DNA of 64,000 bases from Crocosphaera sp. UHCC 0190 (GCF_034932065.1 NZ_JAYGHP010000009.1:1-64000); one strand, 5' to 3'; positions 1-9,275 are shown, counted from the first letter of the stretch. Notes: generated by a model from the letters alone, not told the origin. Program-made: numbers and translations.

Positions 1-71
1 GCTTTAATCAAGTCAGGTTGAGATTATGTCTTGCAACCCCGTCATAAGTTCATTTGTTTGCCCACTGAGTT

Positions 72-344
72 CTAGCGGGGTTCCAAGCCATAATCTTTTT
101 TGGGACGAAAGATGTGCGGAATGTGGGATGAAATATAGTTCGGTCCCCCAACACCAAAGAAAATGCGAATCGTTTCACCGACTTTGGCACGAAGGGGCGA
201 TTGGGTCGCCAGAGCTTTTGAGGCACCGTTAAACACAAAGTATTCGGGATCTTCTTTGAGCAGTTTCTCGCAGAAGGCCAAGAAGGTTAGAAGCAGCAGG
301 GCGATCGCGATATTTAGCCATCGCTGTGGTTTAAAAAGTTTCAT
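72..344 (-). pseudogene. remnant of a copper nitrite reductase / multicopper oxidase
   Basis: The 90-residue frame opens with a hydrophobic N-terminal segment (about residues 10-25). It then passes straight into a stretch that looks like the interior of NirK-type copper nitrite reductases: YFVFNGA, then LRAKVGETIRIFFG and GGPN. In the family this block lies well over 100 residues from the start and is followed by a SSFHVIGEIFD-like copper-site segment. Here the reading is lost right after GGPNYISS, and nothing downstream resumes the family. Both ends therefore look truncated: an internal deletion joins an N-terminal anchor to a mid-domain piece, and a frameshift or truncation ends it. No function is expected. 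The family call rests on recognition of this short motif only. Confidence 0.4.
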
Positions 345-531
345 AACAAGGGAAGGTTGATTGAGGGACCTAATCTCTGAAAGGCTTACAGTTTAGAGAG
401 TAGCTCAAAAATACCTTTCTGATCAGCGATCGCCTGTAACATTTCTCAATAATTTGTCCCTTGTTTATTAGACATCTCCAAGAATATATAATCCAGTCAC
501 AGCTTAGGGGGACAGGTTTCTAATTTCGATG

Positions 532-1125
532 TCAGGAACTTTGCTGAGATCTGCTAGGAAATATCCTATTTAATTCTAAATATAGATCGAGAAACTCTGG
601 AATTGCAACCGTAGTATCGGGTAGGATAATTAGTTTATTTCTATAATTAAAGTTACCTTGTAAGTCTTGAAAAGGTTGTTGATAGGTTTCTAGATAATTA
701 TCAACTAAATTGATTATCCAATAATTTTGAATTCTGGCTTCACTATATAGGGGTAATTTAGTTTTTTTATCATATTTTAAAGTCGAGTCTGAAATTTCGA
801 TGAGCAATAAAATATCTTCAGGACAAGGGTGAGAAGATAGATAGTCATCAGGTTTATTAATGGCAATCACCACATCAGGTTGGGGTTCACTATCAGGAGC
901 AATAATAATGGGTTCTTGACCCCTAATCGTCACTTTTTCTCCTAAAAGTAGAACTAATTGAGTGATTAAACGGGTATTACAAACTGAGTGAGGAGTTTTT
1001 TTCGTTGGCATGGTAATAATTTCTCCCCGAATTAACTCCACTTGTTCTTCTTCGTGAAAAAACCCTAATTCCCCTAATCGATGATATTCTTCTATCGTAA
1101 ATCGTTTACGGGTGACTGTAATCAT
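532..1125 (-). CDS. Uma2 family (DUF820) restriction-endonuclease-like protein
   Basis: A 197-residue protein typical in length for Uma2/DUF820, a family expanded to dozens of paralogues in cyanobacteria. It has a PD-(D/E)xK nuclease fold: the N-terminal FTIEEYHRL and VELIRGEI segments, the acidic PQPDVVI strand near residue 80 and the LLIEISDSTLKYD segment followed by a lysine fit the predicted active site. The molecular role of these proteins is not established; nuclease activity is inferred from the fold. The start codon lies 5 bp after the stop of a broken small ORF on the same strand, so the two were probably co-transcribed. No signal peptide or membrane segment is visible. Confidence 0.85.
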   Translation of the reverse strand: MITVTRKRFTIEEYHRLGELGFFHEEEQVELIRGEIITMPTKKTPHSVCNTRLITQLVLLLGEKVTIRGQEPIIIAPDSEPQPDVVIAINKPDDYLSSHPCPEDILLLIEISDSTLKYDKKTKLPLYSEARIQNYWIINLVDNYLETYQQPFQDLQGNFNYRNKLIILPDTTVAIPEFLDLYLELNRIFPSRSQQSS

Positions 1126-1130
1126 AATTT

Positions 1131-1360
1131 TTAATGGATCTCACTGACTAATGATTTCCTGATTTTTGCTCTTTGATTTTCATATTCAGCAAGACTTGCT
1201 GCATCTAAGAGATTCGATTTTTGACTAAGTTTTTTGTCAATTTCATGGAGAAGTTGACTTAAGTTATCATCTAATTCTGCTATTTCCAGAATTTCAACTA
1301 AACGCTTTTGCTGTGATTCAGATAGTTACTGTCTGTTCTCTCAAATTTTCTTAAGATCAT
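1131..1360 (-). pseudogene. frameshifted small helical protein upstream of the Uma2 gene
   Basis: Reading the minus strand, an ATG at 1358-1360 starts a frame (MILRKFERTDS...) that stops after 14 codons. A second frame, open from 1325 to 1131, encodes about 65 charged, helical residues (core SESQQKRLVEILEIAELDD, ending SLVSEIH) but has no start codon of its own. Joining the two by a single frameshift near 1326-1330 would give a protein of about 76 residues ending 5 bp before the Uma2 start. I do not recognise the family. It could be an antitoxin-like or accessory partner of Uma2, but that is only suggested by position. A sequencing error is an alternative to true decay. Confidence 0.4.
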
Positions 1361-1479
1361 ATATAGTATATTTCTGGAAAATTGTCAACACTAAATATAT
1401 TATATTGACAAAAATTAACAAGATAACGATTAGGGTAAAAACTCGTTAAAATAGAGATAAGAATTAGGGTCAAATATTT

Positions 1480-3966
1480 ATGGTAACTGTCAACTCTGAA
1501 ATCACTTCAACAACTAACAGAGAAACGACATTTATTCTTTGGTTTGAAGAAGTTGGTACTCATGACGTGGGTTTAGTAGGGGGAAAAAATTCATCCCTTG
1601 GTGAAATGATCCAACAATTGCAATCGAAAGGAGTGAACGTTCCCACGGGATTTGCAACAACCGCTTATGCCTATCGTTATTTTATAAAATCTGCTGGTTT
1701 AGAGTCAAGATTAAGGGATTTGTTTGCGGATTTAGATGTTAATGATGTGACCAATTTACAGGAAAGAGGGCAATTAGCTCGTTCCTTAATTTTAAATACT
1801 CCCTTTCCTCTGGATTTACAAAAAGCGATCACAGAAGCTTACAAAAAATTATGCGATCGCTATCGTAATGACTGTAGTCAGTTAAATGCTAAATACCGCG
1901 AAGAATGTGAAATTGAAACCCAAAACCTTGATGTTGCCGTGCGTTCCAGTGCTACGGCCGAAGATTTACCAGAAGCGAGTTTTGCCGGACAACAAGAAAG
2001 TTACCTCAATATTCATAGTGTAAAAGGAGTCTTAGAAGCTTGTCATAAATGTTTTGCTTCGTTGTTTACAGATCGGGCTATTTCTTATCGTCAAAATAAA
2101 CATTTTGATCACTTTGAAGTTGCCCTTTCTGTGGGAGTTCAAAAGATGGTGAGATCAGATTTAGCTTCAGCAGGAGTCATGTTTTCTATTGATACGGAAA
2201 CTGGGTTTAAAAATGCTGCCCTAATTACCGCAGCTTACGGGTTAGGAGAAAATGTGGTTCAAGGATCGGTTAACCCCGATGAATATTATGTCTTCAAACC
2301 AACTTTAAAACAAGGTTTTCGTCCCATTTTAGAAAAACGAATTGGCACAAAAGCTATTAAAATGGTCTACGATACGGGAGGAACCAAGCTGACAAAAAAT
2401 GTAGAAGTTTTGCCCCAGGATCAAGAGCAATTTTGTTTAACTGATGAGGAAATTTTAAAACTTGGTAAATGGGCTTGTATCATTGAAGATCATTATTCCC
2501 AAGTCAGGGGAATTTATACCCCGATGGATATTGAATGGGCCAAAGATGGCCGCACGGGAGAACTCTACATCGTCCAGGCCCGTCCTGAAACCGTACAATC
2601 CCAAAAAGCGGCAAATATCCTGAAAAATTACCAATTAAAAGACCATAGTAACGTGATCGCCATTGGGCGCAGTGTGGGGGCGGCGATCGGCCAAGGGAAA
2701 GCCCGTGTTATCTTAGAAGCCAGCAAAATTGAACAATTTAAACCAGGGGAAGTCCTTGTTACTAATCGTACCGATCCTGACTGGGAACCGATTATGAAAA
2801 AGGCCAGTGCGATCGTGACTAATCAGGGGGGTAGAACCTGTCACGCCGCTATCATAGCCCGTGAAATGGGAATTCCGGCTATTGTGGGATGTGGTGATGC
2901 GACGGATAAAATCAAAACCCGTCAAGAAATTACTGTTTCTTGTTCAGAAGGAGACGAAGGAAAGGTTTATGAGGGATTATTGCCCTTTGAAATTCAAGAA
3001 ACCCCTTTGGATAATTTACCCACCACTCGCACCCAAATTTTGATGAATGTGGGCAACCCAGAACAAGCATTTTCTTTAGCAGGAATTCCTTGTGACGGTG
3101 TAGGTTTAGCTCGTCTAGAGTTTATCATAGCCAATCATATTAAAGCCCATCCTTTAGCTTTGATGAAATTTGATGAATTAGAGGATGAAGATGTTAAAGA
3201 ACAAGTCACTGAATTAACCAAACGCTATGACAATAAGCCACAATTTTTCGTCGATAAATTAGCGCGGGGTATTGCTACAATTGCCGCCGCATTTTATCCC
3301 AAACCTGTGATTGTACGGATGTCTGATTTCAAATCTAATGAGTATGCTAACTTATTAGGAGGACAACAATTTGAACCAAAAGAAGATAATCCCATGATTG
3401 GGTGGCGGGGGGCTTCTCGTTATTATGATCCCATGTATCGGGAGGCATTTGCATTAGAATGTCAGGCCATGAAAACCGTAAGAGATGATATGGGATTAGT
3501 CAATGTTATCCCCATGATTCCCTTTTGTCGCACCCCAGAAGAAGGCAAAAAAGTAATCGAAGAAATGGCAAAACATGACCTTAAACAAGGGGTTAATGGG
3601 TTGCAAGTTTATGTAATGTGTGAGTTACCGAGTAACGTCATTTTAGCAGATCAATTTGCTGAAATCTTTGACGGTTTTTCCATCGGTTCTAATGATTTAA
3701 CCCAGCTTACATTAGGGTTAGATCGGGATTCTGCCTTAGTTTCTCAATTGTTTGATGAAAGGAATGAAGCCGTCAAACGAATGGTTAAATCAGCCATACA
3801 AACGGCTAAAGAAAAAGGGCGTAAAATTGGGATATGTGGCCAGGGGCCGAGTGACTATCCTGAGTTTGCTCAATTCTTAGTAGAATTAGGCATTGATTCC
3901 ATGAGTTTAAACCCTGATTCTGTGTTGAAAACTTTGTTAATGGTAGCAGAGGTTGAAAAGGGTTAA
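1480..3966 (+). CDS. ppsA: phosphoenolpyruvate synthase
   Basis: Converts pyruvate plus ATP to phosphoenolpyruvate, AMP and phosphate in the cytosol, feeding gluconeogenesis and aromatic biosynthesis. The 828 residues match the family length. The N-terminal ATP-grasp PEP/pyruvate-binding domain runs to about residue 370 (LVGGKNSSLGEM, then AVRSSATAEDLPEASFAGQQ). The swivelling phosphohistidine domain carries GGRTCHAAI with His455 as the phosphorylated residue. The C-terminal TIM barrel contains SIGSNDLTQL and GICGQGPSD, with the conserved catalytic cysteine. It is a single gene, convergent with the PBP gene downstream. Upstream, 1381-1479 is very AT-rich; a TTGACA lies at 1405-1410 without a convincing -10 at the right distance. 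Confidence 0.96.
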   Translation: MVTVNSEITSTTNRETTFILWFEEVGTHDVGLVGGKNSSLGEMIQQLQSKGVNVPTGFATTAYAYRYFIKSAGLESRLRDLFADLDVNDVTNLQERGQLARSLILNTPFPLDLQKAITEAYKKLCDRYRNDCSQLNAKYREECEIETQNLDVAVRSSATAEDLPEASFAGQQESYLNIHSVKGVLEACHKCFASLFTDRAISYRQNKHFDHFEVALSVGVQKMVRSDLASAGVMFSIDTETGFKNAALITAAYGLGENVVQGSVNPDEYYVFKPTLKQGFRPILEKRIGTKAIKMVYDTGGTKLTKNVEVLPQDQEQFCLTDEEILKLGKWACIIEDHYSQVRGIYTPMDIEWAKDGRTGELYIVQARPETVQSQKAANILKNYQLKDHSNVIAIGRSVGAAIGQGKARVILEASKIEQFKPGEVLVTNRTDPDWEPIMKKASAIVTNQGGRTCHAAIIAREMGIPAIVGCGDATDKIKTRQEITVSCSEGDEGKVYEGLLPFEIQETPLDNLPTTRTQILMNVGNPEQAFSLAGIPCDGVGLARLEFIIANHIKAHPLALMKFDELEDEDVKEQVTELTKRYDNKPQFFVDKLARGIATIAAAFYPKPVIVRMSDFKSNEYANLLGGQQFEPKEDNPMIGWRGASRYYDPMYREAFALECQAMKTVRDDMGLVNVIPMIPFCRTPEEGKKVIEEMAKHDLKQGVNGLQVYVMCELPSNVILADQFAEIFDGFSIGSNDLTQLTLGLDRDSALVSQLFDERNEAVKRMVKSAIQTAKEKGRKIGICGQGPSDYPEFAQFLVELGIDSMSLNPDSVLKTLLMVAEVEKG

Positions 3967-3984
3967 AAGTTGTTGAATTTATGG

Positions 3985-4003
3985 GGGAAGTTAACCACTT
4001 CCC
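3985..4003. terminator. hairpin between convergent ppsA and PBP genes
   Basis: GGGAAGT at 3985-3991 and ACTTCCC at 3997-4003 form a perfect 7-bp stem with a 5-base loop. It fills the 46-bp gap between two convergent stop codons. There is no long T tract on either side, so it is at best a weak bidirectional terminator. Confidence 0.4.
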
Positions 4004-4012
4004 TTGTTATCC

Positions 4013-6244
4013 CTAATCCGGTAATTCCTTCATATAACTACCCCACAAAGCGGCTGCTTGACCACTACTTCCCCTAGTTGCCGAATTATCATCATTACCC
4101 AACCAAATACCCGTAGCCACCTGACGACTGGGAATATAGCCCACAAACCAGAGATCCACCGCTTTATTAGTGGTTCCTGTCTTTCCCGCTTCCCCCAATC
4201 CAATACTAGCCGATCGCCCCGTGCCACTGCTAACGACACCCCGTAACATGGTGGTCATGGTTTGAGCCACTGGGGGAGACATAGCTTGTTGCGTCGCGCT
4301 ATTATCGTGGTCAAAGGTATAAATTTCTCGACAAGTTTGCCAATTATTCTTATCTGTGCAGTCACTGCCATCTAAAATACGACGAATAGCATGGGGACGG
4401 TTCCAAACCCCATCATTAGCAAAAGCAGCATAGGCCCCGGTCATTTCTAAGACCGTTACCTCACTTTGCCCTAAAACTAAGCCAGGAACCGCCTTTAACT
4501 CAGATTTCACCCCCAACCGTCGGGCCATCTCTACCACACGGTTTAACCCCACTTCTCGCGCCACCTGGAGCGCAATAGTATTCTCAGACTGGGCCAAACC
4601 CCGATACATATCCGCGGCCCCGCTACTTCTTTCACAGGGTTTATAAGCTTGTCCTTGCCAACGTATTCCCCCACAAGAATAGGACTTGCCTGGGGAGATC
4701 CCCTGTTCTAAAGCCGCAGCATAGGCAAACACTTTAAAAGTTGAACCTGGTTGGCGTTTTGCTTGGGTGGCCCGGTTAAACTGGCTTTGTTTATAGTCTG
4801 TTCCCCCCACTAAAGCCAATATTTCTCCTGTTTTGGTGTCTAAAGTTACCATGGCCCCCTGAGAAAAGCCATAATTAGGCCCTTGGGTTTTTACTGTTTC
4901 CCCTAAGTTTTTTTCGGCTTTAGCTTGTTGTTTAATATCAAGGCCAGTTTCTACAATAAAGTTACCTTCTTTGGCCACTTCATCCCCTAATAAGTCCTGT
5001 AACTCTTCAAAAACATAACCATAGAAATAGGGTGCAATGCTGTTAGCGAGGGCTTTTCGGGCCTTGGGACTAATATCAATACGCGATCGCCGGGCCCGGG
5101 CCGCTTCTTCTGGGGAGATCATCCCTAAAGCGGTCATGCGACTAATCACTCGATTTCGTAATTGTACGGCGGTATCATAGTCTTGGACGGGGTTATATAA
5201 ATTAGGGGCCGGTAACATGGCCACTAAGGTCGCTGCTTCAGAAATATTCAGTTTAGTGGCAGATTTGTCAAAATAGAATTGGGCCGCATCTTCAAACCCA
5301 TAGCTTCCTACCCCTAAATAGACACGGTTGAGATAGGTTTTCAAGATAAAATCTTTGCTATAAACCGCTTCTAATTTGACAGCGACGATCATTTCCCTTA
5401 ATTTGCGCCCTGCGGTGTTTTGTCGTCCCACTTCGGGGAACAAACTACGGGCCAACTGTTGGGTTAAGGTACTGGCCCCTTGACGAATACCATCATCTTT
5501 TAGATTAATGACTAAGGCCCGAACAATACCATAGGGATCAACCCCAAAATGCCAATAAAAGCGGCTATCTTCGGAAGCAATCACAGCTTTGCTTAAATAG
5601 GGAGAAAAATCTTTTAAATTCTTAATTTCTTGGTGAGTATCGCTACTAATGGGGTTTAGGGGGGTTTCTTGATCCCTTGCATAAACGACAACGGGGCCAC
5701 TAACTCCAGAAGGTAGGGGACGCACAGCAATTTTACTGGTTTCCCAGATCAACCAGACAATGAGTAAAGTTAAGAGTGATCCAGTGCCATAGAGTCCGTA
5801 TCTCAACCAAACCATCCATGTTGGCGGGGGATTATGATAGGTTAGGGTGGCTGCATGAGTTAATTCTGGGGGGCCCAAGGTGATAATGTCCCCATGACGC
5901 AGGGGTAAATTATCTAGTCGTTTTCGTTTGACATAAACTCCATTGGTAGAGTTTTCGTCTTTGAGGATGAAGTGACGAGGGTTCTTTTGATCGCGGTGCA
6001 GGGAACAATGAACTTGACTAACAACGGGGTTTAGTATCTTGATATCACAGGATCTCGAACTGCGTCCGATGATATAGCGATCGCCAATTAAAGGATAGGT
6101 TTTCGCTTCTTCTTTTTCGTCTTCTTTTACCCTTAATTCTGGCACTTTTGCCCCTTTTTTCAGCACTGATGGGCCAAGGTTTGCCTTTGCTATTTGTTGA
6201 ACCGCTTGGGTTAATATTTGACTTAGGGGTGGCTTTTGAGTCAT
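4013..6244 (-). CDS. class A penicillin-binding protein with N-terminal FHA domain
   Basis: Bifunctional peptidoglycan synthase. Order of parts: a basic N-terminal tail; an FHA phosphothreonine-binding domain (about residues 50-125, with YIIGRSSRSCDI, VSQVHCSL and ENSTNGVYV); one membrane helix (about 145-165); a GT51 glycosyltransferase with the EDSRFYWHFG motif (Glu225 the likely catalytic acid) and GASTLTQQLARSLF; then a transpeptidase with RQPGSTFK (nucleophile Ser501), the SEN motif and KTGTT (Lys688). The FHA domain lies on the cytoplasmic side, which fits regulation by a Ser/Thr kinase; that is inference. At 743 residues it is longer than a plain GT51-transpeptidase because of the FHA extension. 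Its paralogue at 32751-35174 lacks FHA. It is transcribed alone. Confidence 0.93.
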   Translation of the reverse strand: MTQKPPLSQILTQAVQQIAKANLGPSVLKKGAKVPELRVKEDEKEEAKTYPLIGDRYIIGRSSRSCDIKILNPVVSQVHCSLHRDQKNPRHFILKDENSTNGVYVKRKRLDNLPLRHGDIITLGPPELTHAATLTYHNPPPTWMVWLRYGLYGTGSLLTLLIVWLIWETSKIAVRPLPSGVSGPVVVYARDQETPLNPISSDTHQEIKNLKDFSPYLSKAVIASEDSRFYWHFGVDPYGIVRALVINLKDDGIRQGASTLTQQLARSLFPEVGRQNTAGRKLREMIVAVKLEAVYSKDFILKTYLNRVYLGVGSYGFEDAAQFYFDKSATKLNISEAATLVAMLPAPNLYNPVQDYDTAVQLRNRVISRMTALGMISPEEAARARRSRIDISPKARKALANSIAPYFYGYVFEELQDLLGDEVAKEGNFIVETGLDIKQQAKAEKNLGETVKTQGPNYGFSQGAMVTLDTKTGEILALVGGTDYKQSQFNRATQAKRQPGSTFKVFAYAAALEQGISPGKSYSCGGIRWQGQAYKPCERSSGAADMYRGLAQSENTIALQVAREVGLNRVVEMARRLGVKSELKAVPGLVLGQSEVTVLEMTGAYAAFANDGVWNRPHAIRRILDGSDCTDKNNWQTCREIYTFDHDNSATQQAMSPPVAQTMTTMLRGVVSSGTGRSASIGLGEAGKTGTTNKAVDLWFVGYIPSRQVATGIWLGNDDNSATRGSSGQAAALWGSYMKELPD

Positions 6245-6526
6245 AGGTTTGGAATCGGCGATCGCTTGTTAATGCGTATTCTAGCTTACCTATTATAGAG
6301 ACGATGGCAAGGCTTTCAGGTGTTTCCTCAATTTCTTCAGTATCACCATCAATGTTGTTCCCTATTCTCTACTTTTTGCCAAAGTCTCTTTTACAAGAGG
6401 TCTATGAGTCAATCATTTGATAAACTAAGAAGGCACAGTTGCGGTGTATCTATTATCTTCATTTTCAAAAAATGAAGAATTTAAGATGACCTGTGACGAC
6501 TTTTGAGAATACAAGCAGATACAATC

Positions 6527-6913
6527 ATGTTTAATTTTTCAGGAACCAGACCCAATAATTTAGGTGTTAAAGATAGTAAATTGACCGCTTGTCCAGGAAC
6601 CCCTAATTGTGTCAATAGTCAGAGTTCAGATACTCAATCAAAAATTGCTCCCCTTCCCTCTCTGGCAATTTCCGAATTAAAAAAAATTGTTGAAAGTATG
6701 GAAAGAACTACCATTATTGAAGCAACTGATAACTACCTTTATGCTGAATTTAAAACCCCATTAATGGGATATGTTGATGATGTTGAATTTTATCTTGATC
6801 CCAAGGAAAATGTCATTCATGTCCGCTCAGCTTCTCGTCTTGGAAAATCTGATTTGGGACTTAACCGCAAACGAGTTGAAGAAATCCGTGCTAAAATGCA
6901 AGCCCAAAACTAA
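6527..6913 (+). CDS. DUF1499 domain-containing protein
   Basis: A small protein of about 128 residues carrying the DUF1499 pattern: TACPGTPNCVNSQ near the N-terminus, an EATDNYLYAEFKTPLMGYVDDVEF strand pair in the middle (shown here only as a label of the conserved region), and a C-terminal VRSASRLGKSDLGLNRKRVE motif. The function of DUF1499 proteins is unknown; plastid and cyanobacterial members are common. I chose the ATG at 6527 because MFNFSGTRPNNLG begins the conserved part, whereas the open frame from 6503 adds eight unconserved residues. It lies 56 bp before the esterase gene on the same strand, so co-transcription is possible. Confidence 0.8.
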   Translation: MFNFSGTRPNNLGVKDSKLTACPGTPNCVNSQSSDTQSKIAPLPSLAISELKKIVESMERTTIIEATDNYLYAEFKTPLMGYVDDVEFYLDPKENVIHVRSASRLGKSDLGLNRKRVEEIRAKMQAQN

Positions 6914-6969
6914 CCTTAAATAATGGTAAGATTGGTAAAAAATTCAAAAATTGATAACTGACATAACCC

Positions 6970-7881
6970 ATGGCTGAACAATTTACAAAAGGTGGACAAG
7001 ACGCTTGGTATCATGACCGAGGACATTGGGCCGGTTACTTTCATACTTATGATAATTTTAAAGTTGGTGGCCCCAATAAGCAACCACGTAGAATTCATAT
7101 TTTCTTACCAAGAAACTATGAATATAGCCATGAACACTATCCCGTTATTTATATGAATGATGGGGATACTGCTTTTTTTCCTGGGGGTGCTTATCATAAA
7201 ACTTGGAATGTGTCAGGAATTTTAACCAGACTATATTTAGGCAATCAAATTCGTAAAGTGATTGTGGTTGCTATTTGTCCTATTAACCGCGATTACGAAT
7301 ACACTCACGCTCCTGTTTGGGGTTCAGAATGGGGAGGATTAGAGCATTATTCTAACTATGTTGCTGAGTCAGTAAAAGGGTTTGTTGATTCTAATTATAG
7401 AACCCTTCCTGATCCCTATAATTCAATGTTATTAGGGTCATCTCATGGAGGATTAGCTGCTTTTTATACCGCGACTAGATATCCTGAAAAATTCCGTTGT
7501 GTGGCGGCTCTTTCTCCCTCTTTTTGGGTAGGATTAGATTCTACAATTGATTTTTCTCTATTAGAATTATCAGGAGGATTTTTAGGATCTCTTGAATATT
7601 CTGCCTTACTTCTAGAAGGTTCTAATACTTTAAAAGATATCAGTTTACAACCTAAAATTTATTTAGATTGGGGATTAATTCGTGAGGGAGGATTTCACAA
7701 TTCTTTTATTGAAGAAAGAGCCACAGCAAGGGGTCGAGAAATGCGAGATTTATTGCTGCGAGACTTTGGTTATCGATACAATGAAAACCTATTTATTGTT
7801 GAAGATGGAATCGGTCAACATAGTGAAGAATCTTGGTCAGGTCGTCTGGAAAATGTGTTAAAAATCTTTTTTAGTTGGTAA
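6970..7881 (+). CDS. putative esterase, alpha/beta hydrolase (esterase D / enterochelin esterase-like)
   Basis: A 303-residue alpha/beta hydrolase of the PF00756 esterase type. The start of the fold is seen in RRIHIFLPRNYE and YPVIYMNDGDTAFF. The nucleophile elbow is GSSHGG with Ser158, followed by the typical AAFYTATRYPEKF and SPSFW. A late histidine occurs in GIGQHSEESWSGRL, the usual position of the catalytic His. There is no signal peptide, so it is probably cytosolic. The substrate cannot be told from sequence; relatives hydrolyse S-formylglutathione, siderophore esters or acyl sugars. It follows DUF1499 by 56 bp and is convergent with the glycosyltransferase. Confidence 0.82.
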   Translation: MAEQFTKGGQDAWYHDRGHWAGYFHTYDNFKVGGPNKQPRRIHIFLPRNYEYSHEHYPVIYMNDGDTAFFPGGAYHKTWNVSGILTRLYLGNQIRKVIVVAICPINRDYEYTHAPVWGSEWGGLEHYSNYVAESVKGFVDSNYRTLPDPYNSMLLGSSHGGLAAFYTATRYPEKFRCVAALSPSFWVGLDSTIDFSLLELSGGFLGSLEYSALLLEGSNTLKDISLQPKIYLDWGLIREGGFHNSFIEERATARGREMRDLLLRDFGYRYNENLFIVEDGIGQHSEESWSGRLENVLKIFFSW

Positions 7882-7923
7882 GTTTGATGATGAAAACCTC
7901 GGCCCAACCTACATTTATCCTTA

Positions 7924-9024
7924 TCAAGTGGATATAAATTTCTCATGCCATTGTTGAGCGACTTTATCCCAACCAAATGAATCTTTAAGAGCTAATGCTT
8001 CCCGTCTTAAAGATTCTTGTTTCTCAGGATTTTTTAGCAAGTCTATCACTGCTTCAATAAAAGCATTATTAGTTTCTTCATCGCCAGCAGGCCCCTTAAT
8101 TCTGATACCTGATTTCACAGTTTCATCTAAAGCTGCACAAGTTGTCACCACAGGAACACAACCAGCAGCTTGCGCTTTCCAAGCACTAATACAGAAAGTT
8201 TCCGCAGCCGTATGACAAGGATAAACCCAGATTCCCGATTGAAATAATTCTTTAACTAACTCCTTGTGTCCAATTCTGCCATGTTCATAGACATTTTTAT
8301 GCTCAAAAAGTTGTAAAATTCGTTTCTTTTTATCTGGTAATTGTGGAAACCTCTCAATATAAGGTGAATTGATTAAAGCATCAATTCCTTGCCAACCATA
8401 AAAAATATGTAATTCAACATCTGGCACTTCTTGGAGAACCCTATCCCATTGATTTAGTAAATGTTCAATTCCTCTTGTATAATCACTAATCGAAATTAGT
8501 CTCTTGGGATTCCTAGTAATTCCTGTTAAACTAAAATCTTCTAGATTAATACCATTAGTTGTTAAAAATATCTTGTCTTCAGGAATCCATTCTGGGAGAA
8601 GAGATGTCTGGAAATTTGAAAGCATAAATAACTTGTCAAAACTGGCTAAAAATTCTGATTTCTGAGAATCTTCTACTGGAGAAAATAATTGAGGGTTGTC
8701 GTGCATCCAGACAGCAGTTTTTCTGGCTTTAACTTTCATTTGCATTGGTTGTATCCAAGCACGATGAAAGATTAAGACATTAAAGTTATCTTGGGGATTA
8801 AATTTATCAGCAGACTGATAAACTACACCATTATATTTCCCTTCCATCTCACCGCATCTATTAAAAATAGTAACCTGATAGCCTAACTTAACTAATTCTT
8901 GACTTAAGTAAATTACCGCTTCCTCGCTTCCTCCAACACCTTTATTTACAGATAACGGCGACCAATCTTCTACATGAAATGGAAAATTAGCATAAATTAC
9001 AATTGAGTCATTGTCCCAGTTCAT
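7924..9024 (-). CDS. glycosyltransferase, GT4-like
   Basis: A 366-residue GT-B glycosyltransferase. The N-terminal domain has the KGVGGSEEAVIYLSQELVK helix typical of nucleotide-sugar GT-B enzymes, then YQVTIFNRCG. The C-terminal domain has HGRIGHKELVKELFQSGIW and YPCHTAAETFCISAWKAQAAG, with the E(x7)E-like signature used to bind the sugar-nucleotide, and a helical tail. The cytosolic location and a role in surface glycan or lipid glycosylation are inferred from the family. It stands alone; the 5' side is a 270-bp gene-free stretch with a repeat. Confidence 0.82.
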   Translation of the reverse strand: MNWDNDSIVIYANFPFHVEDWSPLSVNKGVGGSEEAVIYLSQELVKLGYQVTIFNRCGEMEGKYNGVVYQSADKFNPQDNFNVLIFHRAWIQPMQMKVKARKTAVWMHDNPQLFSPVEDSQKSEFLASFDKLFMLSNFQTSLLPEWIPEDKIFLTTNGINLEDFSLTGITRNPKRLISISDYTRGIEHLLNQWDRVLQEVPDVELHIFYGWQGIDALINSPYIERFPQLPDKKKRILQLFEHKNVYEHGRIGHKELVKELFQSGIWVYPCHTAAETFCISAWKAQAAGCVPVVTTCAALDETVKSGIRIKGPAGDEETNNAFIEAVIDLLKNPEKQESLRREALALKDSFGWDKVAQQWHEKFIST

Positions 9025-9164
9025 ATTATTTGATTATTTGATCATCAGAAAAAATTATAATGGAAATATTTTATACGTAATTTCAACATTTTGTCAAATG
9101 AATTTTATAAATAAAAAATCCTTGATTTTGTGTAACTGAAGCATAAAAAATAGTAGAATTAATA

Positions 9165-9275
9165 CTTGTATACAGGCTCAAGCCTTATGCTATAAAAACA
9201 AAGACTGTCTACACAGCCTAATTATAAGCCTGGGAAAACAGGCTTTGTTTGTCTAACTTAACCTTTCAGGGTTAA
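9165..9275 (-). repeat. intergenic multi-hairpin repeat, copy 1
   Basis: Read on the minus strand it shows three successive small inverted repeats: AACCC...GGTT (9260-9273), AAGCCT/AGGCTT (9226-9231 with 9240-9245), and an imperfect AGGCT...AGTCT pair near 9201-9219. They are followed by a tail like ATAGCATAAGGCTTGAGCCTGT. The same order of hairpins and similar linkers appear on the plus strand at 63654-63766. The space 9025-9293 holds no gene I can support. Confidence 0.55.

Noticed and set aside
1405-1410. TTGACA as the -35 box of ppsA
   Set aside because: No acceptable -10 at 16-18 bp; the match may be chance in AT-rich DNA.
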